A DNA stretch of 64,000 bases from Pseudoalteromonas sp. NBT06-2 (GTDB taxonomy: Bacteria; Pseudomonadota; Gammaproteobacteria; Enterobacterales; Alteromonadaceae): contig NZ_NQMR01000016.1 in NCBI RefSeq assembly GCF_002276045.1, forward strand, positions 1-64,000. Direction: 5' to 3'. Position numbers and translations under genes: made by a program. The notes under the pieces were generated by a model that worked only from the letters and a program-made list of their open reading frames with translations, made no database searches and had not been told where the DNA came from. The first letter of the stretch is position 1; each line of letters begins with the position of its first letter. This document shows, one piece after another, positions 43,657 to 52,803 of this stretch.

Positions 43657-45243
43657 TTTATATTACCAGACATTGGCGAAGGCATTGTTGAATGTGAAGT
43701 TGTCGAATGGTTAGTTGCAGAAGGTGATACAGTAACTGAAGATCAACCTATCTGTGATGTGATGACAGATAAAGCATTAGTGCAAATACCTGCCGTACAC
43801 AATGGTATGATAAGCAAATTATATTATGCTAAAGGTGATATCGCCCAAGTGCACGCTCCTTTATTTTCTATGAGTATAGCGGGAGACGCTACAACAGGTG
43901 AAATCATTGTTCCAGATAAAATACATGAAACCACATCTCAAACCCAAGAAAAAACACACTCTGGTGAACATCTTGATGATTTCATTTTACCTGATATTGG
44001 TGAAGGAATTGTCGAATGTGAAATCGTTGAGTGGTTAGTTGAGGAGGGGCAGGTTATTGTAGAAGATCAAGCTGTTTGTGATGTAATGACAGATAAAGCA
44101 CTTGTTCAAATTCCAGCAAAATATTCAGGTACTGTTGCTAAATTATATTATCAAAAAGGTGATGTTGCTAAAGTACACAGTCCACTGTTTCAAATGAGTT
44201 TAGCAGGTAATTCCTGTTCAGTAGCCTCTGCAGAACCAACAGTCATTGCAGCTTCTAAATCGTTAGAACTTGAAGTAACAGAAAAAACTAACAAAAAACC
44301 TAATTCAAAACATGAACAAGTCTCTAATGCTGCTACTAATAAAGTGGTAAATGAAAAAGCGATAGCTTCTCCTGCTGTAAGACGTCGTGCAAGAGAGATG
44401 GATTTAGATATTAAATGCGTACCAGGATCTGGTAAGAACGGCCGTATTTATAAAGACGATTTAATACGTTTTTCGCAAATTAAAATAGAGCGAAACTCAG
44501 TAGTATCAACACCTCAGATTGAAAATATCATTACATCTGTCGATCACGTTGAACCAATTCGTGGTATCAAAGCTGTTATGGCTAAATTAATGACGGAATC
44601 AGTTACAACTATTCCACATTTTACTTTTTGTGATGAAATTGATTTAACAGAACTAATTAAACTTCGAAGTGGCATTAAAGAAGAATATAAAAATCAGGGC
44701 ATTAAGGTCACTATGATGCCATTTTTTATTAAAGCATTATCGTTAGCTATTAAAGAATTCCCTGTACTTAATTCAAAAGTAAATGAAGATTGTACAGAGC
44801 TTAAATATTTTGGCGATCATAATATTGGCATGGCAGTAGATTCGAAAGTTGGTTTACTTGTTCCCAATATTAAACAGTGTCAAACTAAAAACATTGTTGA
44901 TATAGCAAATGAAGTCACCCGTTTATCAGATTCAGCGAGAACAGGGCGTGTTTCGCCAGAAGATTTAAAAGGTGGTACTATCACTATTTCTAATATTGGT
45001 GCAATTGGCGGTACTATTGCGACTCCAATTATCAATAAACCTGAGGTTGCAATTGTAGCATTGGGTAAGTTACAAAACTTACCACGCTTTGATGATCAAG
45101 GTAATGTTGTTTCTTGTGCAATTATGCAAGTAAGTTGGTCTGGTGATCATCGTGTAATTGATGGTGGCACGATAGCGCGCTTTAATAACTTATGGAAAGA
45201 TTACTTAGAAAATCCTTCTAGGATGATTATGGCAATGAGCTAA
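43645..45243 (+). CDS. bkdB: Branched-chain 2-oxoacid dehydrogenase E2, dihydrolipoyl acyltransferase with two lipoyl domains
   Basis: The 532-residue E2 core has two highly similar lipoyl domains at about 3-76 and 112-184, each with the DKA lipoylation motif (K43 and K151). A low-complexity linker, a peripheral-subunit-binding domain at about 240-277 (ASPAVRRRAREMDLDIK, GKNGRIYKDDL) and the acyltransferase domain from about 300 follow. The catalytic motif is SGDHRVIDGG near the C-terminus. Most bacterial BCKDH E2 proteins have one lipoyl domain, so the duplication is notable. No E3 gene follows; a shared lpd elsewhere is likely. Confidence 0.94.
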   Translation: MSQDFILPDIGEGIVECEVVEWLVAEGDTVTEDQPICDVMTDKALVQIPAVHNGMISKLYYAKGDIAQVHAPLFSMSIAGDATTGEIIVPDKIHETTSQTQEKTHSGEHLDDFILPDIGEGIVECEIVEWLVEEGQVIVEDQAVCDVMTDKALVQIPAKYSGTVAKLYYQKGDVAKVHSPLFQMSLAGNSCSVASAEPTVIAASKSLELEVTEKTNKKPNSKHEQVSNAATNKVVNEKAIASPAVRRRAREMDLDIKCVPGSGKNGRIYKDDLIRFSQIKIERNSVVSTPQIENIITSVDHVEPIRGIKAVMAKLMTESVTTIPHFTFCDEIDLTELIKLRSGIKEEYKNQGIKVTMMPFFIKALSLAIKEFPVLNSKVNEDCTELKYFGDHNIGMAVDSKVGLLVPNIKQCQTKNIVDIANEVTRLSDSARTGRVSPEDLKGGTITISNIGAIGGTIATPIINKPEVAIVALGKLQNLPRFDDQGNVVSCAIMQVSWSGDHRVIDGGTIARFNNLWKDYLENPSRMIMAMS

Positions 45244-45256
45244 CATTTATAAAATA

Positions 45257-45282
45257 AAAACCAGCAAATATGCTGGTTTTTT
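45257..45282 (+). terminator. Rho-independent terminator after bkdB
   Basis: The 10-bp stem AAAACCAGCA/TGCTGGTTTT has an AATA loop and a T run, 13 bp after the stop. Confidence 0.92.
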
Positions 45283-45351
45283 GTGTTTGCTAAGCAAGCC
45301 TGACAGACTGAAAGAAATCTGTATGAGTTGTCTTGATTATTGCCTGAAATC

Positions 45352-47709
45352 TTAACTTATTCTCTCAAGGGTATTATCTTTAATGGTAAACTTATGAACT
45401 TTAACCATATCAAGGTAGGCTGATTTATTATCATAGAAACTGACTTGGGCAGTATTTATTTCTTTGACTTTAGTATTAACATTATGAAAGTTAACATTCA
45501 TTGTTTCTCCATTGATCTCAACAATTGCAACACCATGCTCCCACATTTTTGAAAAGATTAAAGAATCAGCAATATCATTTCTTTGCGTTGCAGTGGTTGC
45601 TAAGGTATCAAAAAATACTGGTAATTCTTTGACAACAGGAGATACATCGCCTAATTGTGATATTAACTGATTCATACCTTGTTCTAAAAATGTACCGAAG
45701 GTTGCGGATGATATTGATGAAGTTGTAAAGTTAAATGATTTTGTGCCTGTAATCAAATTTGGCTTATGCTCTGTCACATAACTACTATGTACATCTCCCC
45801 CAAGTGTTATAACAGAGTTAGCACTGAGTACATTTTCAATTAAATTTGCTTTAAATTGTGGGAAACCGTCCCATTGATCTGTCTCTAGGTAAAATCTTTG
45901 TTTAAAAGAAGAAGGTACAGCATCAGATGCAAGTGCAGCTTCTAACAATTCAAAACCTGAATTTGCTCGACTCTTAGATAAATCAAATATTAATGGAGAA
46001 AATGAGACAGAGCTCCCTAAAAGCTTCCATGTACTGTTTGATGTTGAAAATGTTGTTGCTAACCATGCTGTTTGTGTTTCATCAAAAGCAGATTGTACAG
46101 ATGATCCTTGAAGTTGTGACTTATACTCTTTAAATCCAGCATATAAATCATAAGTATCTTTAATAACAAAATACCTGCTGCCTAAGTAATTAAATAATGA
46201 TGTTTTACCCATAGTATAAAATGCGAGGCCTTGTTCAACTCCTTGCTCAGGTAATGCGGGAAGTTGTTGCAATGGGTGTTCTTCTGGTAAGTTTCTTTTG
46301 GCACCCGATAATACTTGGTTTAAATAACTCGTAGCTAGAGTGCCTTTAATAACATCAATTGCTCTTTGTTGTGCTTGTACCAAAGCATTTTCCTGAGACA
46401 TTTCAATTTTTGCTAATAACGCCTGAGTATATAATCCGGTGAATATTTCAATAAAAGCTGATTTATATGGTATGAACATCACATCGTCAATATTGATATA
46501 CGGTGACATTTTGCTTACAACACCATTAATCTTTTCTGATGCCATGCCAGTTACTTCTAGGAAACTAGACAGAGTAGTTTGGTCTAACTCTACAGTGCCA
46601 GGGAATGCATCTTCAGGAATAATATGGTCTGGTCGGTTTGTTCTAAAGTCTGTCATGGCGATATGACAATGTTTACCAAAATGGAAATCTCTATAAATTT
46701 TAGTATTTGGGAATAAGTGCATTTCTTCTATTTGTAATTCGCCAGAACTCAGGTCTTCTGAAATATGTGCTTGTTCATGGTCTATTGGCATATAATCAAA
46801 ATAAGCAATCTCAGAATTACGTTTTCTTTGTGTTTGTTGTTCGATATCTGCTCCATCTAAATTGGTTGCATTATCAGCCCAACTATCATCAGAAAATTCA
46901 TGATCATCCCATATTGCTATCATAGGAAATCTTTCATGTATTTTTTGTAATAATGTATCTGTACGATATGTTTTATATAATTGACGGTAATTGTCTAAAC
47001 TATTTGCTGCTTGATATTTATTTTCGCCTACACCTAAATTTAAAACACCTTGTTGATCAATAAATTCAATTTTTCGCTCATGGTCTGTTGATTGAAATAA
47101 AGGGTCTCCTGTTGTTTCGTAGATGTAATCGCCAAGGTGTATTACAAAATCTAAATCGTCTTGTTCTAAAAGAGACAAATAATTATTATAATAACGGCCA
47201 ATATAATCCTGACAAGATACATAAGCAAACTTAACACTTGCATCATTATCAATTGAAGGCGCAGTTTTGGTTCGACCTATATTACTGGAATATTTTTTGC
47301 CGTCAATTATGTAAATAAATCGATAAAAATAATATTTAGCTTCTTCTAGCTCTGTTACTCTTATTTTCAAACAGTGATCAGAAGATGGACTTGCAGTTAA
47401 TGTTTGCTCAACAACTAATTGATTAAAGTTTTCATCTTGTGATACTTGAAGTGTTACATCTGTATCTTCATTAGATGCATTATCTATTCTAGTCCATAAG
47501 ATAACAGAATTTGGTTTAGGATCACCTGATACAACTGATTGAGGAAAATACATGGTACCATCCAGAATACTAGGGTTTTCGGGTTTTACAATGATATCTG
47601 AGGTTCCTTGTTTATTACCTGAACCGCCACAACCTACAATATTACTCGTTACAATTGCACTTGCACTTACAACCATGGTTTTTATAAACTTACGTCTTGA
47701 AAATTCCAT
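45352..47709 (-). CDS. PhoD-like alkaline phosphatase/phosphodiesterase, Tat-exported lipoprotein candidate
   Basis: This 785-residue metallophosphatase is of the PhoD type. The N-terminus has a twin-arginine motif (SRRKFIK) and a cysteine in NIVGCGG that could be a lipobox. The PhoD N-terminal domain follows (FPQSVVSGDPKPNSVILWTR). Metal ligands are visible in YVSCQDY, VIHLGDYIYE, WDDHEFSDDSW and ITLGGDVHSSY. Such enzymes release phosphate from phosphate mono- or diesters outside the cytoplasm with Ca2+/Fe3+. It lies 52 bp after the FGGY kinase gene on the same strand, so it may act with the glycerol-phosphate cluster. It is larger than many PhoD proteins. Confidence 0.87.
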   Translation of the reverse strand: MEFSRRKFIKTMVVSASAIVTSNIVGCGGSGNKQGTSDIIVKPENPSILDGTMYFPQSVVSGDPKPNSVILWTRIDNASNEDTDVTLQVSQDENFNQLVVEQTLTASPSSDHCLKIRVTELEEAKYYFYRFIYIIDGKKYSSNIGRTKTAPSIDNDASVKFAYVSCQDYIGRYYNNYLSLLEQDDLDFVIHLGDYIYETTGDPLFQSTDHERKIEFIDQQGVLNLGVGENKYQAANSLDNYRQLYKTYRTDTLLQKIHERFPMIAIWDDHEFSDDSWADNATNLDGADIEQQTQRKRNSEIAYFDYMPIDHEQAHISEDLSSGELQIEEMHLFPNTKIYRDFHFGKHCHIAMTDFRTNRPDHIIPEDAFPGTVELDQTTLSSFLEVTGMASEKINGVVSKMSPYINIDDVMFIPYKSAFIEIFTGLYTQALLAKIEMSQENALVQAQQRAIDVIKGTLATSYLNQVLSGAKRNLPEEHPLQQLPALPEQGVEQGLAFYTMGKTSLFNYLGSRYFVIKDTYDLYAGFKEYKSQLQGSSVQSAFDETQTAWLATTFSTSNSTWKLLGSSVSFSPLIFDLSKSRANSGFELLEAALASDAVPSSFKQRFYLETDQWDGFPQFKANLIENVLSANSVITLGGDVHSSYVTEHKPNLITGTKSFNFTTSSISSATFGTFLEQGMNQLISQLGDVSPVVKELPVFFDTLATTATQRNDIADSLIFSKMWEHGVAIVEINGETMNVNFHNVNTKVKEINTAQVSFYDNKSAYLDMVKVHKFTIKDNTLERIS

Positions 47710-47761
47710 CCTGTTTACCTTATTATTATTTTATTACTTGTTTATTTGCTGAATTTTTAAT

Positions 47762-49333
47762 TTATTGTGGATAGCCCGTTATTTTTTTGATTTGTGTATA
47801 TATTGGTTTTAATTGTTTATACATTTTCAAGTATACCTTGCTATATAATTCATCGTAGAGGGCTACGTTTTCTTTTATGGGCTCAAATGTATCGATAATA
47901 TGTGTCATTTGTTGTGTCGCTTGTTGATAATTATCATAATATCCACAACCAACAGCTGCATTCATTGCCGCACCTAATCCTGATGTTTCAAAAGTATGCG
48001 GTCTATGAGTTGGTAAATTGAATATATCTGCACTCAATTGCATTGCAGCATCAGATTGCGAGCCGCCACCTGAAATAATTAAACTGTTAATTTTTGTCCC
48101 TTGACGCTTTTCTAATGTATGTTTGCCCTCTCTTAATGCATATGCTAATCCTTCTAGAATAGAACGATATATATGAGCGCGGGTATGTACATCGCCAAAA
48201 CCTAAAATAGCCCCTTTTGCTTCTAGATTTTTGATACCTGGTGACCAATATGGCTGCAATATGAGACCTAACGAACCCGGAGCGACTTGTTTAACTAGAC
48301 CATCAAATAAGCTTTCAGGAGAAACGCCTAAACTTTTTGCTTTTTCGATTTCACTTTGGCCAAACTCTTTTTTGAACCAATTAACCATCCAGAAACCACG
48401 ATAAATCATTATTTCACTATTGTAATGATTAGGAATTGCAGAAGGGTATGGTGGAATAAATGCTTGTGGTTCTACATATTTTTTATTATTTGTATTGATC
48501 GTTGCTGTTGTACCATAACTTAAACTTGCAGTTGAAGGTTCAAAGCAACCAGAGCCTAGTACTTCACATGCCTTATCAGATGCTGAAGCGATAAGTTTAG
48601 TGCCCGTTTGTATTCCTGTTAATTTTGCTGCTTCTTCAGTGATTAGCCCTAATATCTCACCCGGTTTAACAAGCTCTGGTAACATACTTGGTTTAATATC
48701 TAATGCGTGCCATTTCCAATCAATTTTTTTCGCCCAGTTTTGTTTTTTATAATCAAAGGGTAAATAGCCTACAATGGCCCCGGTTGAATCTTTGAATTCA
48801 CCTATTAATTTATACGTTAGGTAACCTGACAATAATAAGAACTTATCTGTTTTATGCCAAATATCGGCCTCGTTTTGCCTGATCCAGTTGATTTGTGCCT
48901 TTTGTCTAAAATACTCAATAACTTTTGATTGACCTATGCATTTAAAAGTAGCAGACCAATACCAAGGCATTTTTTTATTTATTTTTGCTAGACGTTGATC
49001 TAACCATAAAATACAGGGTCTAAGAGGTTTATAGTTTTTGTCTAAGTTAATAACTGAACCACGTTGCGTGGTTAGCGATACAGCTGTAATTTTACTCTGG
49101 TATTCATTATTTATAACATTAGATTGTTGCCACAACTGTTGACAGCAAAGCTTTAAGTTTATCCAAAAGGATTCAACATTTTGCTCCGCCCACCCCGGAT
49201 TTTCAGAAAAATATGGCTCAAACTCTACTTTACTCTTAGCTAAAAGATTACCCTTTAAATCGAATATTAAAGCCCTAATACTTTGTGTGCCGTTATCAAT
49301 AGTGAGGATCAGGCTTTGATCATACTTATTCAT
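47762..49333 (-). CDS. FGGY-family carbohydrate kinase (glycerol-kinase-like)
   Basis: The 523-residue sugar/polyol kinase has the ATPase phosphate loop LTIDNGTQSIRALIFD, the WAEQNVESFW signature, SLTTQRGS, CILWLDQR, the metal-binding ASDKACEVLG and the C-terminal IISGGGSQSDAAMQLSADIF with GLGAAMNAAVG. It differs from classic GlpK, so the substrate may be glycerol, a related polyol or another sugar. The start at ATG 49333 has an AGGGAA site within the end of the preceding gene, and the two overlap by 8 bp. Overlap with GlpD points to a joint role in glycerol-phosphate metabolism. Confidence 0.87.
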   Translation of the reverse strand: MNKYDQSLILTIDNGTQSIRALIFDLKGNLLAKSKVEFEPYFSENPGWAEQNVESFWINLKLCCQQLWQQSNVINNEYQSKITAVSLTTQRGSVINLDKNYKPLRPCILWLDQRLAKINKKMPWYWSATFKCIGQSKVIEYFRQKAQINWIRQNEADIWHKTDKFLLLSGYLTYKLIGEFKDSTGAIVGYLPFDYKKQNWAKKIDWKWHALDIKPSMLPELVKPGEILGLITEEAAKLTGIQTGTKLIASASDKACEVLGSGCFEPSTASLSYGTTATINTNNKKYVEPQAFIPPYPSAIPNHYNSEIMIYRGFWMVNWFKKEFGQSEIEKAKSLGVSPESLFDGLVKQVAPGSLGLILQPYWSPGIKNLEAKGAILGFGDVHTRAHIYRSILEGLAYALREGKHTLEKRQGTKINSLIISGGGSQSDAAMQLSADIFNLPTHRPHTFETSGLGAAMNAAVGCGYYDNYQQATQQMTHIIDTFEPIKENVALYDELYSKVYLKMYKQLKPIYTQIKKITGYPQ

Positions 49334-50942
49334 TAAGCTTTCCCTCATATTTCTTAGTTAAGTGTTTAAAACTATAGTGAGTATTCCAAATATTCAGATA
49401 TCGATTAAGTTCATCATGCCATTTACTTTCATCCCAATTTAAATATTTAATACACCATGGTTTTATTTTATCTAGTTGTTCAATTGCTCCATTAGGTAAT
49501 ACATTTCCAATTCGAGTACGCCTTAATAGCAAATCATCTAAATGCATTACTTGTTCATGTTTTATTGACCAAATAATTTCTGACCATAATGTAAGGCTGT
49601 AGGATATTGGCTTCATATCTGATTGATTAGATTCAATAAGGAGTTGATTGGTTAACTGACCATAGTTACCGGCTAAGCGATTTATTATGTGTTTAGATAA
49701 GTTATTTTTATTTATTCGGAAATTTTCATCAAAAGCAGTGAACATGTATGTATCAACATCTTTATTTAATAATTTACAGGCAATTTCTAAAACATGTTTC
49801 GCAATGACTCTGAAAGTAGTTAACTTTCCACCAGCGATATTTATCAGGCCATATTCATGCCAAATACTATGATCTCTTTTTTCTTTTGAAGGGGTAATTA
49901 CGCCTCCTTTAGTGACAACTGGTCTAACGCCAGAAAATGTAGAAATTAAATCTAGTTCTGTAAGTTTTATATTTTCAAACTGGTGTTTTACACATTGAAG
50001 TAAATAATCAAATTCATCTTGGCTGATATTTGGTTCAATATTTAAGTCTTTGTGATGTTCAACATCTGTAGTTCCAATAACGGTTGCGTTTTGCCAAGGA
50101 TATATTTGAACAGGACGTTTATCTTTAGGGTGCCTCACTGAAATTGCACTGGCAACGGGTAAGCTCAAGTTTGAAACAATCAAATGACTGCCTCTTAATG
50201 CTCTTAACTTAACTTTTTGATTATATTTGTTAAATTGGTTTGCAAGTGCACCTGTCGCATTGATCACAACTTTACTATTAATGGTTATAGGTTCTGCTTG
50301 ATCGTTTACTTGAACAATTACACTTTTAATGTTTTGGCGGTTATAATTTAACTTGATCACTTTAGTATAGTTAATTGCTAAAATATCATTATTATTGGTT
50401 TGCGCCTCTTGCAATAACCTTAAAACGAGTCTGCAATCGTCAGTCATAGCATCAACAAATTGGCTTCCTCCTTTGGAGTGAATTGACTTAACTTTAGGTG
50501 CAAAATAAAAATAATCTTGTTTTGGGTGATAGCTATGTTGCTTTATACCCGCGATATAGTCATAAACAGATAACAAACCGTTAAATATCCAAGGTTGTGG
50601 AAATTCTTTATGATAGTGGCTCATTAAAAAGCTTTGATTAAAAACTAAACCATTAGAGTGCTCTACTAAATGTTGGCGCTCTCTAACTGATTCTATGGTT
50701 AACTTTATTTGACCATCCGCAATATAGCGCAATCCTCCGTGAACCATTTTTGAAGAGCGACTTGAACTACCCCAAGAGAAATCATTTTGCTCAAGTAATA
50801 GTGCTTTTAACCCTAACTGACTTGCTAATTTAAGAATACCAGCGCCAGTGATGCCGCCCCCTATAATGACAATATCCCAATCAGTTTGTTCTTGCATTAT
50901 TGATAAGCGCTGCGAGCGATTTAAGTTAAAACTATCAGTCAT
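49326..50942 (-). CDS. glpD: FAD-dependent glycerol-3-phosphate dehydrogenase (GlpD-like)
   Basis: The enzyme oxidises sn-glycerol-3-phosphate to dihydroxyacetone phosphate at the membrane, feeding quinone. The 538 residues carry the Rossmann FAD motif IIGGGITGAGI, the family segment SSRSSKMVHGGLRYIADGQ, VINATGALANQF and the C-terminal INIAGGKLTTFR. I chose ATG 50942, which overlaps the upstream gene's stop in ATGACTGA. It is flanked by an AGPS-like oxidase upstream and an FGGY kinase downstream, both overlapping it. Whether it is the main GlpD or a paralogue dedicated to this cluster cannot be decided here. Confidence 0.9.
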   Translation of the reverse strand: MTDSFNLNRSQRLSIMQEQTDWDIVIIGGGITGAGILKLASQLGLKALLLEQNDFSWGSSSRSSKMVHGGLRYIADGQIKLTIESVRERQHLVEHSNGLVFNQSFLMSHYHKEFPQPWIFNGLLSVYDYIAGIKQHSYHPKQDYFYFAPKVKSIHSKGGSQFVDAMTDDCRLVLRLLQEAQTNNNDILAINYTKVIKLNYNRQNIKSVIVQVNDQAEPITINSKVVINATGALANQFNKYNQKVKLRALRGSHLIVSNLSLPVASAISVRHPKDKRPVQIYPWQNATVIGTTDVEHHKDLNIEPNISQDEFDYLLQCVKHQFENIKLTELDLISTFSGVRPVVTKGGVITPSKEKRDHSIWHEYGLINIAGGKLTTFRVIAKHVLEIACKLLNKDVDTYMFTAFDENFRINKNNLSKHIINRLAGNYGQLTNQLLIESNQSDMKPISYSLTLWSEIIWSIKHEQVMHLDDLLLRRTRIGNVLPNGAIEQLDKIKPWCIKYLNWDESKWHDELNRYLNIWNTHYSFKHLTKKYEGKLNE

Positions 50943-52524
50943 GGAGCAAAGTTCCAGGATTAAGTTGTTTTTCTGGGTCAAAATGTTCAGATAATGTCTC
51001 TATGACCTTTATTCCTAAAGACCCTTTTTCAACTTCTAAATAAGGAGCGTGATCTTTACCTACACCATGCTGATGGCTGATAGTCCCGTTATTGTTTACG
51101 ATTATATTACTTGTACTGTGTTTTAGTTTTTGCCAAGTTTGAAATGTTTCGTCAAACGATTTGTCATTAGCAAACACATACGTGGTATACAAACTGCAAC
51201 CTTGTCCATAAACATGGGATAGATGTGTAAAAATATGTATTTTTTTATCTTTCAAAGTATTTGCTAAATTGCCTTCTACTTTATCTAGTAAATTATCAAC
51301 ATTTTGCCAATCAGTTGCTGTTTCTAAAGTATCAACAACAAATCCTTGCTGCCATAAAGCATCTCTTAAATAAGGAAATTTAAAACGATTTTGAGCCCAC
51401 CTTTTTCCTAAAAGAGTGCCCGTAGAAATTCCTTTATATTTTTTTATGAGTAAATTTATTTGTGATTGCGATGCTTTAACCTGTTTATTGCTTCCAGTAA
51501 TACCAAATGTCAGCATACATTTATTATCTCTACAGTGTCTAAGAGATAAATACTTTTCAAGATATGAAATGGCTTTTTGATGTCCTGCTAATTTTAGTTG
51601 AGTCTTAGTTTCTGTTGCATTGCTTACTCTTAACATAGATAAAGCTATTTTATCTTGAACTGCTTGTTTACAAAATTCAGTCGCTAATTGCCAGTTAGGG
51701 AAAAACAAAACTGTAAACTTTTCTTTTTCAGGTAATTTAGTGACCCTTACCTTTACCTCACTTATTATGCCAAAACGACCTTCACTGCCTAATATGATCT
51801 CTCTTAAATCAGGTCCAGCTGATGAAGCAGGAAAAGTAGGAATATCTAGTGTGCCATTGAATGTTTCGATACTGCCACCTGCAAACATTTGTTCAATACG
51901 ACCATAACGTAAAGATTGTTGACCGCTGGAACGACTTGCTACCCAGCCTCCTATCGTTGATAGTTCAAATGATTGCGGAAAATGACCTAAAGTGTATCCT
52001 TTAGCACGTAATTGCGCTTCTACCATAGGCCCTGATGTACCAGCACCAAATGTTGCTATATTACTATTGATATCAAGATCTAACATTTTATTCATTCGTG
52101 ACATATCTACCGTGATCACGGGACGTACTGAAGATGCAACATTAATATGTCCAGCAACGCTTGTCCCACCACCGTATGGGATCAAATCTAAATGATGTAA
52201 TTTAGCTAAAGCCAAAATATCTTGGACTTCTTGATTATTAGTTGGATAACACACGCCATCAGGAAAGTACTTAATATTACCGCTACGAGTAGACAAATAG
52301 TCTGATAATGATTGGCCTGTTGCGTGACGGACTCTTTCTTCTAAATCAATATTGATTAGTTTATGATGAGGAGCTCTTGATTTTGGTACTTTTGCTATTA
52401 CATCTTCAAGTTTTGCATCTACTAGTTTTTGGCCCGAACCTAATATATTTTGTAAAAACATACCTGCTGACTCAGGTAAATCCATATAATTACTTTCATC
52501 ACCCCAACCATTCCAACGTCTCAT
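50935..52524 (-). CDS. FAD-binding oxidase of the alkyldihydroxyacetonephosphate synthase (AGPS)/GlcD type
   Basis: The 529-residue flavoprotein has a PCMH-type FAD domain at about 90-275 (PDGVCYPTNNQEVQDIL, PYGGGTSVAGHINV, FGAGTSGPMVEAQLRAKGYT, STIGGWVASRSSGQQSLRYG, ILGSEGRFGIISEVKVRVT). The C-terminal FAD-oxidase domain ends in NNNGTISHQHGVGKDHAPYL, the His-rich active-site region of AGPS. The N-terminal RRWNGWGDE is also typical of AGPS-like proteins. AGPS makes alkyl-DHAP in ether-lipid synthesis, but bacterial relatives may act on other substrates. It is the first gene of the cluster with GlpD, FGGY and PhoD. The start could also be GTG 52536. Confidence 0.82.
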   Translation of the reverse strand: MRRWNGWGDESNYMDLPESAGMFLQNILGSGQKLVDAKLEDVIAKVPKSRAPHHKLINIDLEERVRHATGQSLSDYLSTRSGNIKYFPDGVCYPTNNQEVQDILALAKLHHLDLIPYGGGTSVAGHINVASSVRPVITVDMSRMNKMLDLDINSNIATFGAGTSGPMVEAQLRAKGYTLGHFPQSFELSTIGGWVASRSSGQQSLRYGRIEQMFAGGSIETFNGTLDIPTFPASSAGPDLREIILGSEGRFGIISEVKVRVTKLPEKEKFTVLFFPNWQLATEFCKQAVQDKIALSMLRVSNATETKTQLKLAGHQKAISYLEKYLSLRHCRDNKCMLTFGITGSNKQVKASQSQINLLIKKYKGISTGTLLGKRWAQNRFKFPYLRDALWQQGFVVDTLETATDWQNVDNLLDKVEGNLANTLKDKKIHIFTHLSHVYGQGCSLYTTYVFANDKSFDETFQTWQKLKHSTSNIIVNNNGTISHQHGVGKDHAPYLEVEKGSLGIKVIETLSEHFDPEKQLNPGTLLHD

Positions 52525-52581
52525 TTGATTAACCACTTTAATAATAATGAAATTAGATTAATTGGATTGAGTCTTTAATAG

Positions 52582-52643
52582 TATGTCTTTAAAAGACATA
52601 TATAGGGTCAAAAAAGGACATATAGATAAAAGTATGTTCTTTT
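52582..52643. promoter_or_regulatory. Cluster of TATGTCYTTT half-sites, candidate operators of the AGPS-GlpD-FGGY cluster
   Basis: TATGTCTTTAAAAGACATA (52582-52600) is a perfect palindrome apart from the central base. Two more half-sites follow: AAAGGACATA (52613-52622) and TATGTTCTTT (52633-52642). They lie 58-120 bp upstream of the minus-strand cluster. The TATGT...ACATA ends recall DeoR/GlpR-type operators of glycerol genes, but the regulator is not identified. Confidence 0.5.
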
Positions 52644-52803
52644 CATCATGTGCTATTTAAATATATACCCATGTATTCATTTTTATATAACTATATCGTG
52701 TTTAAAAATAAGTGCTTTAAGTGAATTTTTGTTATACTGCCTTCCAAATTTATACTTAGTTAATTTAGGTATATAAAATTAGTATTTTTATTAAGGAATC
52801 ACT

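Noticed and set aside
41381..45243. Reading the three-gene operon as pyruvate dehydrogenase
   Set aside because: The E1 is alpha/beta and carries the branched-chain signature [15 protein letters not shown]. The LiuR-like site also favours branched-chain oxoacids.
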